Origin: Gammaproteobacteria bacterium 39-13
Lineage (GTDB): Bacteria; Pseudomonadota; Gammaproteobacteria; Berkiellales; Berkiellaceae
DNA length: 64,000 bases
Direction of reading: 5' to 3'
Assembly: GCA_001898235.1 (NCBI GenBank)
Contig: MKTN01000038.1
Span: forward strand, 62,001 to 126,000
Below are positions 9,445 through 17,939 of this stretch, piece by piece. The first letter of the stretch is position 1, and each line of letters begins with the position of its first letter. The notes beneath the pieces are model-generated. The model worked only from the letters and a program-made list of their open reading frames with translations. It did no database searches and had not been told where the DNA came from. Position numbers and translations under genes: made by a program.

Positions 9445-9513
9445 TGCCATTTCATATTCATGCTTTCTAAGTGAAGAGACATCAAGCATGAGAGACCAGA
9501 GAAAATAGTCACC

Positions 9514-10362
9514 ATGACAAAACAGATAAGAAAAAAGCAAAGAACCTTTGCAATAGGAGATGTACAAGGGTGCTTAGAACCCTTACAACAGTTACTAGAG
9601 AAAATTCATTATGATCCTAAACAGGATCAGCTCTGGTTTACAGGAGATCTTGTTAACCGAGGCCCTGATTCTCTTGAAACCCTACGTTTCATTCAACAAC
9701 TTCCTGAAGATACCATTTGTGTACTTGGTAATCATGATCTTGCGCTACTTGCTGTTGGAGCAGGGGCTGTTCCTATACGAAAACAAGATACTTTTAATGA
9801 GATTTTAATTGCCCAAGATAGAGATGATCTGCTTGATTGGTTAAGACAACGTCCTGTTCTACATCATGATCCTATGCTGGGTTTTACGCTGACTCACGCA
9901 GGTATTTTACCTGCTTGGGATTTATCTCAAGCCATTCATCTCGCTAATGAATTAGAAAATGCAATTAGAGGCCCAGACTACTTAGCTTATCTTCAAAATA
10001 TGTATGGTAATGATCCTCAAATGTGGGACGAGTCTCTAACAAGTTGGGAACGTTTACGTTTCATTACTAATGCTTTTACGCGGATGCGCTTTTGTACTCA
10101 AGACGGTGCACTTAATATGCAGGCAAAAGGGGGTTTGACAGATCATGCAAATGAAATACCCTGGTTCACTCATCCGTTTCGGCGCACACAACAAGAAAAG
10201 ATCGTTTTTGGGCATTGGGCAGCGTTAAGAGGGCACTGTGAGATCGCTCGCGTTTACCCCATAGACTCAGGTTGTGTTTGGGGTAATTGTCTAACTGCAT
10301 TATGTTTGCAAACTGAAGAGCGGATCATCATAAAGTGTAGAGAATATGCTGACGGTGATTGA
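9514..10362 (+). CDS. apaH: Symmetrical bis(5'-nucleosyl)-tetraphosphatase
   Basis: 282 residues, matching Escherichia ApaH. It hydrolyses Ap4A to two ADP and in many bacteria also removes Np4 caps from RNA. It has the metallophosphoesterase motifs in order: FAIGDVQGC, GDLVNRGPDS, VLGNHDLALL, LTHAG, and the C-terminal VFGHWAALRG. It is the last gene of the lptD-to-apaH housekeeping block, before a 307-base gap. Confidence 0.96.
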   Translation: MTKQIRKKQRTFAIGDVQGCLEPLQQLLEKIHYDPKQDQLWFTGDLVNRGPDSLETLRFIQQLPEDTICVLGNHDLALLAVGAGAVPIRKQDTFNEILIAQDRDDLLDWLRQRPVLHHDPMLGFTLTHAGILPAWDLSQAIHLANELENAIRGPDYLAYLQNMYGNDPQMWDESLTSWERLRFITNAFTRMRFCTQDGALNMQAKGGLTDHANEIPWFTHPFRRTQQEKIVFGHWAALRGHCEIARVYPIDSGCVWGNCLTALCLQTEERIIIKCREYADGD

Positions 10363-10669
10363 GTGCCCTCTTTCTATCTGTTCCGATCCACGGTAAAGTA
10401 GCGCAGCACAAAACAATGAATAAGACTAACCAGCGCTCTAGGATGGAAGGTAGAAAAGTGGCATGATGCCTCTTTTTTCGTTCATAAACTGACTTAGTCA
10501 GTTGTGAAGACCTATAGTCACAGCAGGTGATTTTTTGGCTAGGCGCCAAGGACCGAACAACTGAAGTGTACATAAAGTACATGAGGATTGTGAGGTCCCG
10601 AAGGCAACAACGCCAAAAATTCAGATGCAAAGACTATCTAGAGATCAATACTAAATGGAGAAAAACGGC
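10363..10669. other. Intergenic region upstream of the cox operon
   Basis: 307 bases without a credible gene. It holds a weak GGCAT-G-ATGCC hairpin followed by TCTTTTTTC (10460-10478), a possible apaH terminator; a perfect 7-bp palindrome AACTGAC-TTA-GTCAGTT (10487-10503) that could be an operator; and the dispersed palindromic element at 10514-10637. The cox operon promoter must lie inside or beside that element. Confidence 0.5.
10514..10637. repeat. Dispersed palindromic element, copy 1
   Basis: The ends are ATAGTCACAGCAGGTGA and the reverse complement of ATAGTCTTTGCATCTGA, continuing inward as TTTTTGGC on both sides. The core AAGTGTACATAAAGTACATGA and the following GAAGGCAACAACGCC match copies at 43209 and 55235. 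It lies about 30 bases before the ctaC start codon, so it may be part of the operon leader. Confidence 0.75.
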
Positions 10670-11815
10670 ATGTCCTCACGATTGCCGATGTTGTTACGTC
10701 TCATCGTCACCTTATTGGGATTTACTTCTACTAACGCTTGGGCTGATTATACGCTGAACATGACAAGGGGTGCCTCCCCCATCAGCAGCGATATCCATCA
10801 GCTGCATATGACTATTCTATGGGTATGCGTAGTAATTGGTATTCTCGTTTACAGCCTCATGATTTGGGCTATCATTCGACACCGAAAAGCCGCTGGTCAT
10901 AAAGCGGCTGCTTTCCATGAAAGTACCGCAGTTGAAATTATCTGGACGATTATTCCATTTATTATTCTTATTGTGATGGCTGTTCCTGCAACACGCACCC
11001 TCATTCATATGAGTGATGTCAGTAATGCAGAAGTAACCATTAAAGTAACTGGCCATCGCTGGTTCTGGCAATACGATTATCTAGATGAAGACATTAGCTT
11101 CTTTAGCTATCTTTCTACACCAGAAGATGAAATAAAAAATTTAGCACCGAAAAATCCCCACTACCTATTAGAGGTAGATAAACCGATGGTTGTTCCTGTA
11201 GGGAAAAAAATCCGTCTGCTTGTCACCGGTAAGGATGTAATTCACTCTTGGTGGGTTCCAGCACTTGGCGTTAAAAAAGACGCTATTCCAGGATTCATCA
11301 ACGAAGTTTGGACGCTTATCGATGCTGATAAGCCAGGTATTTACCGAGGACAATGCGCTGAGCTTTGCGGGACTAAACACGGCTACATGCCCATCGTTGT
11401 AGAAGCGAAAAGCGAGCAAGACTATAACGCTTGGGTCGCAGAACAAAAGAAAGCTAAATCTGCAGCAGCAAATGATGAAAATAAGCAATGGACGCTTAAT
11501 GAATTAGTCGCTCAAGGTGAACAAGAATACAATAAAGTTTGCGCTATGTGTCACCAAGCAAATGGTCAAGGGAACCCTCCCACCTTTCCTTCTCTTGTTA
11601 CCAGCGCCATAGTGACCAAGCCTGAACACAAAGTAGAGCAATTGCGACAAATTCTATTTGGCAAAAATGCCATGCCGCCTTTGGGCCAAAATCTAACCGA
11701 TTTACAAATCGCAGCGATTGCAACCTACGAGCGCAATGCTTGGGGTCATAATACAGGCGACATTATTCAACCAAGTGATGTCAAAGCGGTTCGTGAGCAA
11801 GGTAAGCCAAAGTAA
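10670..11815 (+). CDS. ctaC: Cytochrome c oxidase subunit II with C-terminal cytochrome c domain
   Basis: A 381-residue caa3-like subunit II. A signal peptide (to about NAWA) is followed by two membrane helices (about 40-65 and 85-105) and the cupredoxin domain with CuA ligands in HSWWVPALG and GQCAELCGTKHGYM. A C-terminal class I cytochrome c domain has the heme motif CAMCH (about 295) and a distal Met in KNAMPPLG. It passes electrons from cytochrome c to subunit I. The frame allows an ATG at 10655, but the ATG at 10670 has GGAG nine bases upstream and begins the signal peptide. Confidence 0.95.
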   Translation: MSSRLPMLLRLIVTLLGFTSTNAWADYTLNMTRGASPISSDIHQLHMTILWVCVVIGILVYSLMIWAIIRHRKAAGHKAAAFHESTAVEIIWTIIPFIILIVMAVPATRTLIHMSDVSNAEVTIKVTGHRWFWQYDYLDEDISFFSYLSTPEDEIKNLAPKNPHYLLEVDKPMVVPVGKKIRLLVTGKDVIHSWWVPALGVKKDAIPGFINEVWTLIDADKPGIYRGQCAELCGTKHGYMPIVVEAKSEQDYNAWVAEQKKAKSAAANDENKQWTLNELVAQGEQEYNKVCAMCHQANGQGNPPTFPSLVTSAIVTKPEHKVEQLRQILFGKNAMPPLGQNLTDLQIAAIATYERNAWGHNTGDIIQPSDVKAVREQGKPK

Positions 11816-11832
11816 CTAAAGAATGTATTCCT

Positions 11833-11854
11833 ACCTTCCCCTCTCGGGGAAGGT
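11833..11854. terminator. Perfect 9-bp hairpin between ctaC and ctaD
   Basis: ACCTTCCCC-TCTC-GGGGAAGGT, 18 bases after the ctaC stop. No T run follows, so it may tune the subunit II to subunit I mRNA ratio rather than stop transcription. The rest of the 233-base gap to ctaD shows nothing else recognisable. Confidence 0.4.
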
Positions 11855-12048
11855 AACAAGGCCTCTTTCGCTGCATGCAAGCAAACAAGAGTGCCAACAA
11901 GAATGTAAATAATTTGTGCTCAAACCAGTTTGGTTTTAAGCAAGCAGTGGCAAGGAAGTGTAGACAGTACATGGCCTTAAGTGCTACTAACAAAACTTAA
12001 AGGCAAACAGGGAAGAGTAGTTTCTTGAGATCGTTAAAGGGAAAAACC

Positions 12049-13653
12049 ATGGGTGCAACTAATATTTCATCTCACGCAGAACATGGACACGAAGACCACC
12101 ACCATGATCACGGCCCAGCAAAGGGTTTAAAGCGTTGGCTATATACCACCAATCATAAAGATATAGGTACAATGTACTTATGGTTTAGCTTTGCCATGTT
12201 TTTGTTTGCTGGCGCTATCGCCATGCTTATCCGCGCAGAGCTCTTCAAACCTGGCGAACAACTTGTTAATCCGGAATTCTTTAATCAGCTGACAACCTTG
12301 CACGGTCTTATCATGGTATTTGGTGCGGTGATGCCTGCATTCGTTGGATTGGCAAACTGGTTGATACCAATGATGATTGGTGCGCCCGATATGGCGTTAC
12401 CACGAATGAATAACTGGAGCTTCTGGATCCTCCCTTTTGCATTCAGTATTTTAATCAGCACACTCTTCATGGAAGGATCTGCGCCTAACTTTGGTTGGAC
12501 TTTTTATGCACCACTTTCAACAGAGTTTGGACCGCCTTCTACTGATTTTTTCATCTTTTCTATCCATCTGATGGGAATGTCCTCGATTATGGGGGCCATT
12601 AATGTTATCGCCACCATTCTTAACTTACGTGCTCCAGGCATGACATTAATGAAAATGCCTATTTTCTGCTGGTCGTGGCTTATCACTGCATTTTTATTAA
12701 TAGCAGTAATGCCAGTATTAGCAGGGGCGGTGACCATGATGTTAACTGATCGCCATTTTGGCACCAGCTTCTTCAATGCAGGCGGCGGCGGCGATCCGGT
12801 GATGTTTCAACATGTTTTCTGGTTTTTTGGTCACCCCGAAGTTTACATCATGATCTTGCCAGCTTTCGGGATCATCTCTCAAATTCTACCTACTTTTACG
12901 CGTAAACCTTTGTTCGGATATGCATCCATGGTCTATGCGATTTCATCCATCGCATTCTTATCTTTTATTGTATGGGCGCATCACATGTTTACCACCGGGA
13001 TGCCTTTGGCGGGTGAACTCTTCTTTATGTATGCCACCATGTTGATTGCCGTTCCTACCGGTGTAAAAGTCTTTAACTGGGTTGCAACCATGTTCAAAGG
13101 CTCGATTTCTTTTGAAACTCCTATGTTGTTTACGCTCGCATTTATTTTCTTATTTACCATGGGCGGCTTTTCCGGTTTGATGTTATCGATTGTACCAGCT
13201 GACTTCCAATACCAAGACACCTACTTTGTGGTCGCACATTTCCATTACGTTTTGGTTCCTGGCGCAGTTTTTTCAATTATTGCAGCTGTTTATTACTGGC
13301 TACCCAAATGGACCGGGCATATGTATAGCGAAGTCCTGGGTAAAACACATTTCTGGTTATCTTTTATTTCAATTAACCTAACGTTTTTCCCCATGCATTT
13401 CTTAGGATTGGCCGGAATGCCACGACGGATCCCAGATTATGCCTTACAGTTTGCTGATTTTAATCAAATTGTTAGCATAGGCGCCTTTATGTTTGGTTCC
13501 AGCCAACTACTGTTCCTTTACATTGTGATTAAAACAATTCGTAGCGGGAAAAAAGCAACTGACAAGGTATGGGAAGATCCGCATGGATTGGAATGGACCA
13601 TTCCATCCCCTGCCCCCTATCATACATTTACAACCCCACCGGTTGTGAAATAA
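12049..13653 (+). CDS. ctaD: Cytochrome c oxidase subunit I
   Basis: 534 residues and twelve membrane helices; the catalytic subunit carrying heme a and the heme a3-CuB centre that reduces O2. Visible signatures are HPEVYIMILPAFG (CuB His and cross-linked Tyr), WAHHMFTTGM (CuB histidines), PTGVKVFNW (K channel) and FVVAHFHYVL (heme a/a3 axial histidines). The cytosolic N terminus is histidine-rich (HAEHGHEDHHHDHG). The frame opens at a TTG at 12025, but the ATG at 12049 with AAAGGG upstream is the likely start. Confidence 0.97.
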   Translation: MGATNISSHAEHGHEDHHHDHGPAKGLKRWLYTTNHKDIGTMYLWFSFAMFLFAGAIAMLIRAELFKPGEQLVNPEFFNQLTTLHGLIMVFGAVMPAFVGLANWLIPMMIGAPDMALPRMNNWSFWILPFAFSILISTLFMEGSAPNFGWTFYAPLSTEFGPPSTDFFIFSIHLMGMSSIMGAINVIATILNLRAPGMTLMKMPIFCWSWLITAFLLIAVMPVLAGAVTMMLTDRHFGTSFFNAGGGGDPVMFQHVFWFFGHPEVYIMILPAFGIISQILPTFTRKPLFGYASMVYAISSIAFLSFIVWAHHMFTTGMPLAGELFFMYATMLIAVPTGVKVFNWVATMFKGSISFETPMLFTLAFIFLFTMGGFSGLMLSIVPADFQYQDTYFVVAHFHYVLVPGAVFSIIAAVYYWLPKWTGHMYSEVLGKTHFWLSFISINLTFFPMHFLGLAGMPRRIPDYALQFADFNQIVSIGAFMFGSSQLLFLYIVIKTIRSGKKATDKVWEDPHGLEWTIPSPAPYHTFTTPPVVK

Positions 13654-13664
13654 ACCATGTAAGG

Positions 13665-13686
13665 TGAAGTGCCTACGGGCACTTCA
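13665..13686 (+). terminator. Hairpin between ctaD and ctaG
   Basis: TGAAGTGCC-TACG-GGCACTTCA, a perfect 9-bp stem with a stable UNCG-like tetraloop, between the ctaD stop and the ctaG start. It has no T run. It may protect the upstream mRNA or limit read-through into the assembly genes. Confidence 0.45.
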
Positions 13687-13696
13687 ATATACTGAG

Positions 13697-14254
13697 ATGT
13701 CAACAACACCTACTTCAACAAAGCGCATCAAAAAACAACTCCTGATTATGGTAGGGGTTGTAGCAGGTATGTTTGCTTTTTGCTTTGCGTTAGTGCCCCT
13801 TTACAATGTTTTCTGCCAAGTCACTGGATTAAACGGTAAAACCAATGGCGAATCACAGCCAATGGAAACTAAAATCGACAAAAGTCGTACCATTACAGTC
13901 GAGCTTTTATCGACTCTAAACAAATCCTTACCCGAACAATCCGGCGAGTTTAGTACCAAGATTAAAAAATTCACGATACACCCAGGCGAATATATTACCA
14001 CTTCTTATTGGGTGAAAAATTTAACGAACGATCCCATGGTTGTTCAGGCTATTCCGAGTGTTACCCCTGGCCTTGCCGCCCGTCATGTTAAAAAAGTTGA
14101 ATGTTTTTGCTTTCAACACCAACCCTTGGCAAGCCTAGAAGGCAAGGAAATGCCCCTTGTATTTACAGTTTCACATGAATTACCAGCTAGCATCAAAACC
14201 GTTACGTTAGCCTACACTTTATTTGACGTGACCCAAAACCAGGGAGGCTCTTAA
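13697..14254 (+). CDS. ctaG: Cytochrome c oxidase assembly protein CtaG/Cox11
   Basis: 185 residues: an N-terminal membrane anchor (about 15-35, VGVVAGMFAFCFALVPLYN) and a periplasmic Ig-like domain. The copper-binding signature CFCFQHQPL is present. Cox11 delivers copper to CuB of subunit I. The frame extends to a GTG at 13664, but that codon lies inside a hairpin with no ribosome site; ATG 13697 gives the usual short N terminus. The stop overlaps the ctaE start by one base (TAATG). Confidence 0.94.
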   Translation: MSTTPTSTKRIKKQLLIMVGVVAGMFAFCFALVPLYNVFCQVTGLNGKTNGESQPMETKIDKSRTITVELLSTLNKSLPEQSGEFSTKIKKFTIHPGEYITTSYWVKNLTNDPMVVQAIPSVTPGLAARHVKKVECFCFQHQPLASLEGKEMPLVFTVSHELPASIKTVTLAYTLFDVTQNQGGS

Positions 14255-15135
14255 TGTCAGAAACGACACACCAATATGAACATTATTATGTGCCGGCACA
14301 AAGCCACTGGCCAATTACCGGCTCAGTCGGTTTGGCCTGTTTCATGGTGGGGATAGCAAATTTACTCCATGGCCATATTGCCGGACACTATTTCTTCTTT
14401 TTTGGGTCTCTTTGTATTGTTTATATGATGTTTGGTTGGTTTCGAGATGTTATTCGTGAAAGTCACCAAGGACTTTATAGTAAACAGATGGATCGTTCCT
14501 TCCGTTGGGGAATGGCTTGGTTTATCTTTTCCGAAGTGATGTTTTTTGCTGCTTTTTTTGGCGCCTTATTTTATGCCAGAAACTTCTCAGTACCCTGGTT
14601 AGGTGGAGAAGGTGCAAGAGGTGCTTCGCATCTGCTTTGGCCAAAATTTTCCGCTATTTGGCCTTTGTTGCAAAATCCAAATCCAGAGTTGTATCACGAT
14701 CCTAAAGATGTGATTAATGCCTGGGGTATTCCTGCGCTAAATACATTAATTCTGCTCACCAGTGGTGTAACGATTACGATTGCGCATTGGGGTTTAGTCA
14801 AAAAGAACCGTCCCCAACTCATTATTGGCTTATTCCTAACGGTTGCGCTAGGTATTACGTTTATTAGTTTCCAAGCCTACGAGTACATTCATGCTTATCA
14901 TGCATTGAACCTCACCCTAAATTCAGGGATCTATGGTTCAACATTTTTCATGTTGACAGGTTTCCACGGCGCGCACGTCACAATTGGGACTATTATGCTC
15001 ATTGTTATTTTAATGCGCTGCCTTAAAGGCCATTTTACCCCTGAGCACCATTTTGGTTTTGAGGCAGTGGCATGGTATTGGCATTTTGTCGATGTGGTAT
15101 GGTTGTTTCTGTTTGTGTTTGTTTACTGGTTATAG
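14254..15135 (+). CDS. ctaE: Cytochrome c oxidase subunit III
   Basis: A 293-residue membrane protein with seven helices, beginning HYYVPAQSHWPITGS, typical of bacterial subunit III. Conserved segments include the WGMAWFIFSEVMFF helix, FQAYEYIHA and GFHGAHVTIGT, ending VVWLFLFVFVYWL. It supports proton uptake and stability of the oxidase core. Its TAG stop is formed by the terminal TATAGTC of an adjoining palindromic element. Confidence 0.96.
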   Translation: MSETTHQYEHYYVPAQSHWPITGSVGLACFMVGIANLLHGHIAGHYFFFFGSLCIVYMMFGWFRDVIRESHQGLYSKQMDRSFRWGMAWFIFSEVMFFAAFFGALFYARNFSVPWLGGEGARGASHLLWPKFSAIWPLLQNPNPELYHDPKDVINAWGIPALNTLILLTSGVTITIAHWGLVKKNRPQLIIGLFLTVALGITFISFQAYEYIHAYHALNLTLNSGIYGSTFFMLTGFHGAHVTIGTIMLIVILMRCLKGHFTPEHHFGFEAVAWYWHFVDVVWLFLFVFVYWL

Positions 15136-15319
15136 TCTTCGCACTTGAGCTTTTGTCTACGCTATCGCTTCGACGCGGCAAGATATTTATTTACCCCGTG
15201 CCGTAGCTTTAGCGTAGGCAGGTCGTTGACATCTTTCTCTCGCAACAGTGATGTATTTTGCATACACTCCTGTTGCTCGTGAAATCGTCGACTCGTCTAA
15301 AACTCAAGTGCTGTGACTA
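15133..15319. repeat. Dispersed palindromic element, copy 2, between convergent stops
   Basis: Left end TAGTCTTCGCACTTGAG; right end, reverse-complemented, TAGTCACAGCACTTGAG. Read on the minus strand, the interior has GCAACAGGAGTGTATGCAA then AATACATCACTGTTGCGAG, matching the core of the copy at 55235. At about 187 bp it is longer than the other copies because of extra sequence with its own stem (TACGCTA/TAGCGTA). It fills the gap between ctaE and the DUF2909 gene almost to the base. Confidence 0.75.
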
Positions 15320-15544
15320 CTACATAGGAAACAAGCCATGGGGTTTTATCCACCCCATGGCAAATGCCACAAATAGTAATATAAAAAGTGTTAATGATAA
15401 CCCGATACGAAGAGTCAACGCTTTGACCGCCTCCTCGGATTTTCCTTTTTTAAACAAGATAAAATACAATCCAGAGCCCAGGGATAACACAATAAGTGCC
15501 ATAAACGCATAGACAACAAACTTAACAACCCAGTGATCGCTCAT
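15320..15544 (-). CDS. DUF2909 family twin-transmembrane protein
   Basis: A 74-residue protein with two membrane helices (about 5-27 and 48-70) and a short charged loop, KKGKSEEAVKALTLRI. This matches DUF2909, small inner-membrane proteins encoded antiparallel inside cox operons of gammaproteobacteria; a role in oxidase assembly is suspected from position only. The frame reaches 15610, but ATG 15544 gives the family N terminus (MSDHWVVKFVVYAFM). The start is head-to-head with the SURF1 gene, with one base between their ATG codons. Confidence 0.8.
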   Translation of the reverse strand: MSDHWVVKFVVYAFMALIVLSLGSGLYFILFKKGKSEEAVKALTLRIGLSLTLFILLFVAFAMGWIKPHGLFPM

Positions 15545-15545
15545 C

Positions 15546-16304
15546 ATGATTAAACTATGGCCCTTAAAACCCTTCCACTTTATTAGTGCATTAATGATAT
15601 GTGGGGTCACTTTACTTTGTAGTTTAGGGTGTTGGCAACTCTCTAGAGCTGCTCAAAAACAAGCTTTGCTCAGTCAAGCCTCAGAGGCACGAACTCAGCA
15701 ACCTTTATCAGTACATGCCTTGTTAACCGAGGCTAATCCATCCACTTTACGTTATTACCCGATTAAACTATCGGGCACCTTTTTTAATGACCAAACGATT
15801 TTGTTAGACAACAAGGTTAATAATGGCGAGGTAGGTTACCACGTACTCGTCCCCTTTCTACTCAATGAACACACGCTGATCCTCGTGAATCGTGGTTGGA
15901 TCCCTCAAGGACGTTCTCGTGCAATTTTACCTTCAATTTCGCCTATCAAAGGTGAAACTACCATTGAAGGTTATTTGGATTTTGCGTATCGTAACCCGCT
16001 TATCAAGTCAGCAATTGAATCCAATATTATCCAATGGCCGTTGCGTATGCAGCAACTTGATATGGGGCTTCTTAAAGATACTTTAGGCAAAAACATCTAC
16101 CCTATGTTAGTTACATTAAACAATGAATCTTCTTTTGCTTTTTCATCCCCAAAAGCACCAGTGGTGTGGATGTCTCCCGAACGTCATCAGGGCTATGCAG
16201 TACAATGGTTTTCTCTTGCTGCAACCTTGTTTGGGTTTTACCTTTTTACGCAATTTAGACAAAGAGCTAAGCATGAACACGCAAACAACTGCAAAAACTG
16301 CTAG
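15546..16304 (+). CDS. SURF1 family cytochrome oxidase assembly protein
   Basis: 252 residues with a membrane helix at each end (about 10-28 and 222-240) and a periplasmic domain between, the SURF1/Shy1 plan. Signatures are LGCWQLSRAAQKQAL after the first helix, VNRGWIPQGRSR in the middle and HQGYAVQWFSLA before the last helix. It assists heme a insertion into subunit I. Its 3' end overlaps the next gene by 32 bases in another frame. Confidence 0.92.
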   Translation: MIKLWPLKPFHFISALMICGVTLLCSLGCWQLSRAAQKQALLSQASEARTQQPLSVHALLTEANPSTLRYYPIKLSGTFFNDQTILLDNKVNNGEVGYHVLVPFLLNEHTLILVNRGWIPQGRSRAILPSISPIKGETTIEGYLDFAYRNPLIKSAIESNIIQWPLRMQQLDMGLLKDTLGKNIYPMLVTLNNESSFAFSSPKAPVVWMSPERHQGYAVQWFSLAATLFGFYLFTQFRQRAKHEHANNCKNC

Positions 16305-16896
16305 AAACAATAAATTCATCTTTCTTCTTTTTTTTATTGTCTTAATAGGACCTATCTTTTTTGCTTATCATCTGGTGCAAAAAGGTAATGCACATCAACT
16401 GCGATTAACTAATCACGGTGATTTAATTTCTCCTCCTGTCAACATGACAACTACACCGCTTCACAACCTCACTCAAAAGCAAGATCTCACAGGGAAGTCA
16501 TTACATGGCAAATGGTGGTTAGTCTATGTTGGTCCAGCGAAATGCCAACAAACCTGTCATGACGTCATTTATAATTTACGCCAAATCCGTACCTCCTTAG
16601 GAAAAGATGCTTCACGCCTTGAACGATTGTTTATAGCACACCCTAACTGTGAAATGAGTGTTTGCGAAAAATACTTAAGCGAAAGCTATCCAGATATGAT
16701 GAGAGCACAAATAGCACAGCAGGATTTTGAAAACTTATTTCATCCTATTAGCTCGCTTTCCGATCGAGAAATGGTTGGTGAAATCTACATCATGGATCCT
16801 AAAGGCAACATCATGATGCATTATGCAGCTGATGCGCCGTCGCGTGATATTCGCAGTGATATCAAACGATTATTAAAAGTCTCCAAAATTGGTTAA
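16273..16896 (+). CDS. SCO-like thioredoxin-fold membrane protein of the cox cluster
   Basis: A 207-residue protein: short cytosolic tail, one membrane helix (about 16-38), then a periplasmic thioredoxin-like domain. The segment WWLVYVGPAKCQQTCHD resembles the CxxxC copper site of SCO proteins, followed by NLRQIRTSLGKDASRLER. Genes of this type are commonly annotated as hypothetical between surf1 and ctaA in gammaproteobacteria. A role in redox or copper chaperoning of the oxidase is inferred. The start chosen is ATG 16273 inside surf1; upstream in-frame sequence is unlike the family. Confidence 0.8.
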   Translation: MNTQTTAKTARNNKFIFLLFFIVLIGPIFFAYHLVQKGNAHQLRLTNHGDLISPPVNMTTTPLHNLTQKQDLTGKSLHGKWWLVYVGPAKCQQTCHDVIYNLRQIRTSLGKDASRLERLFIAHPNCEMSVCEKYLSESYPDMMRAQIAQQDFENLFHPISSLSDREMVGEIYIMDPKGNIMMHYAADAPSRDIRSDIKRLLKVSKIG

Positions 16897-16907
16897 GGGG
16901 AAAACTT

Positions 16908-17939
16908 GTGCGAGCTATGCCTTGGATACAGCGTTTAGTCATTGCAAGCATCGGATTAGCCCTATGTGTGATCTTACTAGGCGCTTACACGCGCTTATCT
17001 GATGCAGGTTTAGGATGCCCTGATTGGCCAGGCTGTTACGGTCAATTAAAAGCGCCCAGCACCACCGAAGAAATCTATGCTGCACATCAATTATATCCTG
17101 GTGCTCCAGTGGATACGGCTAAAGCACGCACAGAGATGACACATCGTTATGCTGCTGAAACACTCGGCACCTTTATCATGATTTTTGCATTATTGGCCTA
17201 TTGGAAACGTCGTGAGATTTCAATACCGCTCTGGTTACCTGGACTATTGGCGGTTCTTGTTCTAGCGCAAGGGTTATTGGGAATGTGGACCGTCACCATG
17301 CGTCTTTTACCCCTCGTCGTGATGAGCCATCTTCTAGGTGGTTTTTGCACTTTAGCGCTTTTATGGCTTAGTTGGCTCTATCTGCAAAAGAAACCCACTT
17401 TTTCTTTTTCTCCTCAACGCTTTTTGTTAATGCTTGGAAATTTAAGTCTTTTGATGATTGTATTACAAATTATTCTGGGCGGATGGACTAGCGCTAATTA
17501 TGCGGCGTTGATTTGCCCAGATTTTCCTACCTGCCAGGGACAATGGTTGCCACATTTTAGCGCACGAGCCTTTAATTTTCTTGGTGGGTTAGGATTGGAA
17601 GAACCGCTAAGTTATATGGACAGCGCAGAGAAAACCACGATTCATGTGATGCACCGTCTTGGTGCTTTGCTTACAACAATACTGATTGCAACGTTGAGTT
17701 TTTCGCTTTGGCGCGAAGCGAAAAAAGTATCTTCTTTAGAAGCTAAACATTGGTTGAAAAACTTCAGTTTCTTGCTGGCTTTCGTTTTAGTTGCTCAACT
17801 CTGTTTAGGCATTTCTAATATTTTGTTTCATTTACCGTTAAGTATTGCTGTAGCACACAATGGTGTCGCAGTATTACTCCTTTTAATATTAATTGCGTTA
17901 AACTTTACGCTCAGAGCGATAAGGGTTTCTCGTGGCTAA
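16908..17939 (+). CDS. ctaA: Heme A synthase (COX15/CtaA)
   Basis: 343 residues and eight membrane helices; converts heme O to heme A. Signature segments are LGAYTRLSDAGLGCPDWPGC near the N terminus, EMTHRYAAETLG with the first heme-ligand His, and the second-half counterparts LGGWTSANYAALICPDFPTC and HVMHRLGALL. The start is GTG at 16908 with AAGGGG eight bases upstream. It overlaps ctaB by 8 bases, so the two heme-modifying enzymes are translationally linked. Confidence 0.95.
   Translation: MRAMPWIQRLVIASIGLALCVILLGAYTRLSDAGLGCPDWPGCYGQLKAPSTTEEIYAAHQLYPGAPVDTAKARTEMTHRYAAETLGTFIMIFALLAYWKRREISIPLWLPGLLAVLVLAQGLLGMWTVTMRLLPLVVMSHLLGGFCTLALLWLSWLYLQKKPTFSFSPQRFLLMLGNLSLLMIVLQIILGGWTSANYAALICPDFPTCQGQWLPHFSARAFNFLGGLGLEEPLSYMDSAEKTTIHVMHRLGALLTTILIATLSFSLWREAKKVSSLEAKHWLKNFSFLLAFVLVAQLCLGISNILFHLPLSIAVAHNGVAVLLLLILIALNFTLRAIRVSRG

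Noticed and set aside
10328-10630. 100-codon minus-strand ORF between apaH and ctaC
   Set aside because: It overlaps the palindromic element and the apaH end, has odd composition and no ribosome site.
11781-11993. 70-codon minus-strand ORF in the ctaC-ctaD gap
   Set aside because: It runs through a hairpin, antisense to the ctaC end, and shows no family or start signal.
12504-12776. Antisense ORFs inside ctaD and other conserved genes
   Set aside because: They are shadows of strongly conserved coding frames and have no ribosome site or recognisable product.
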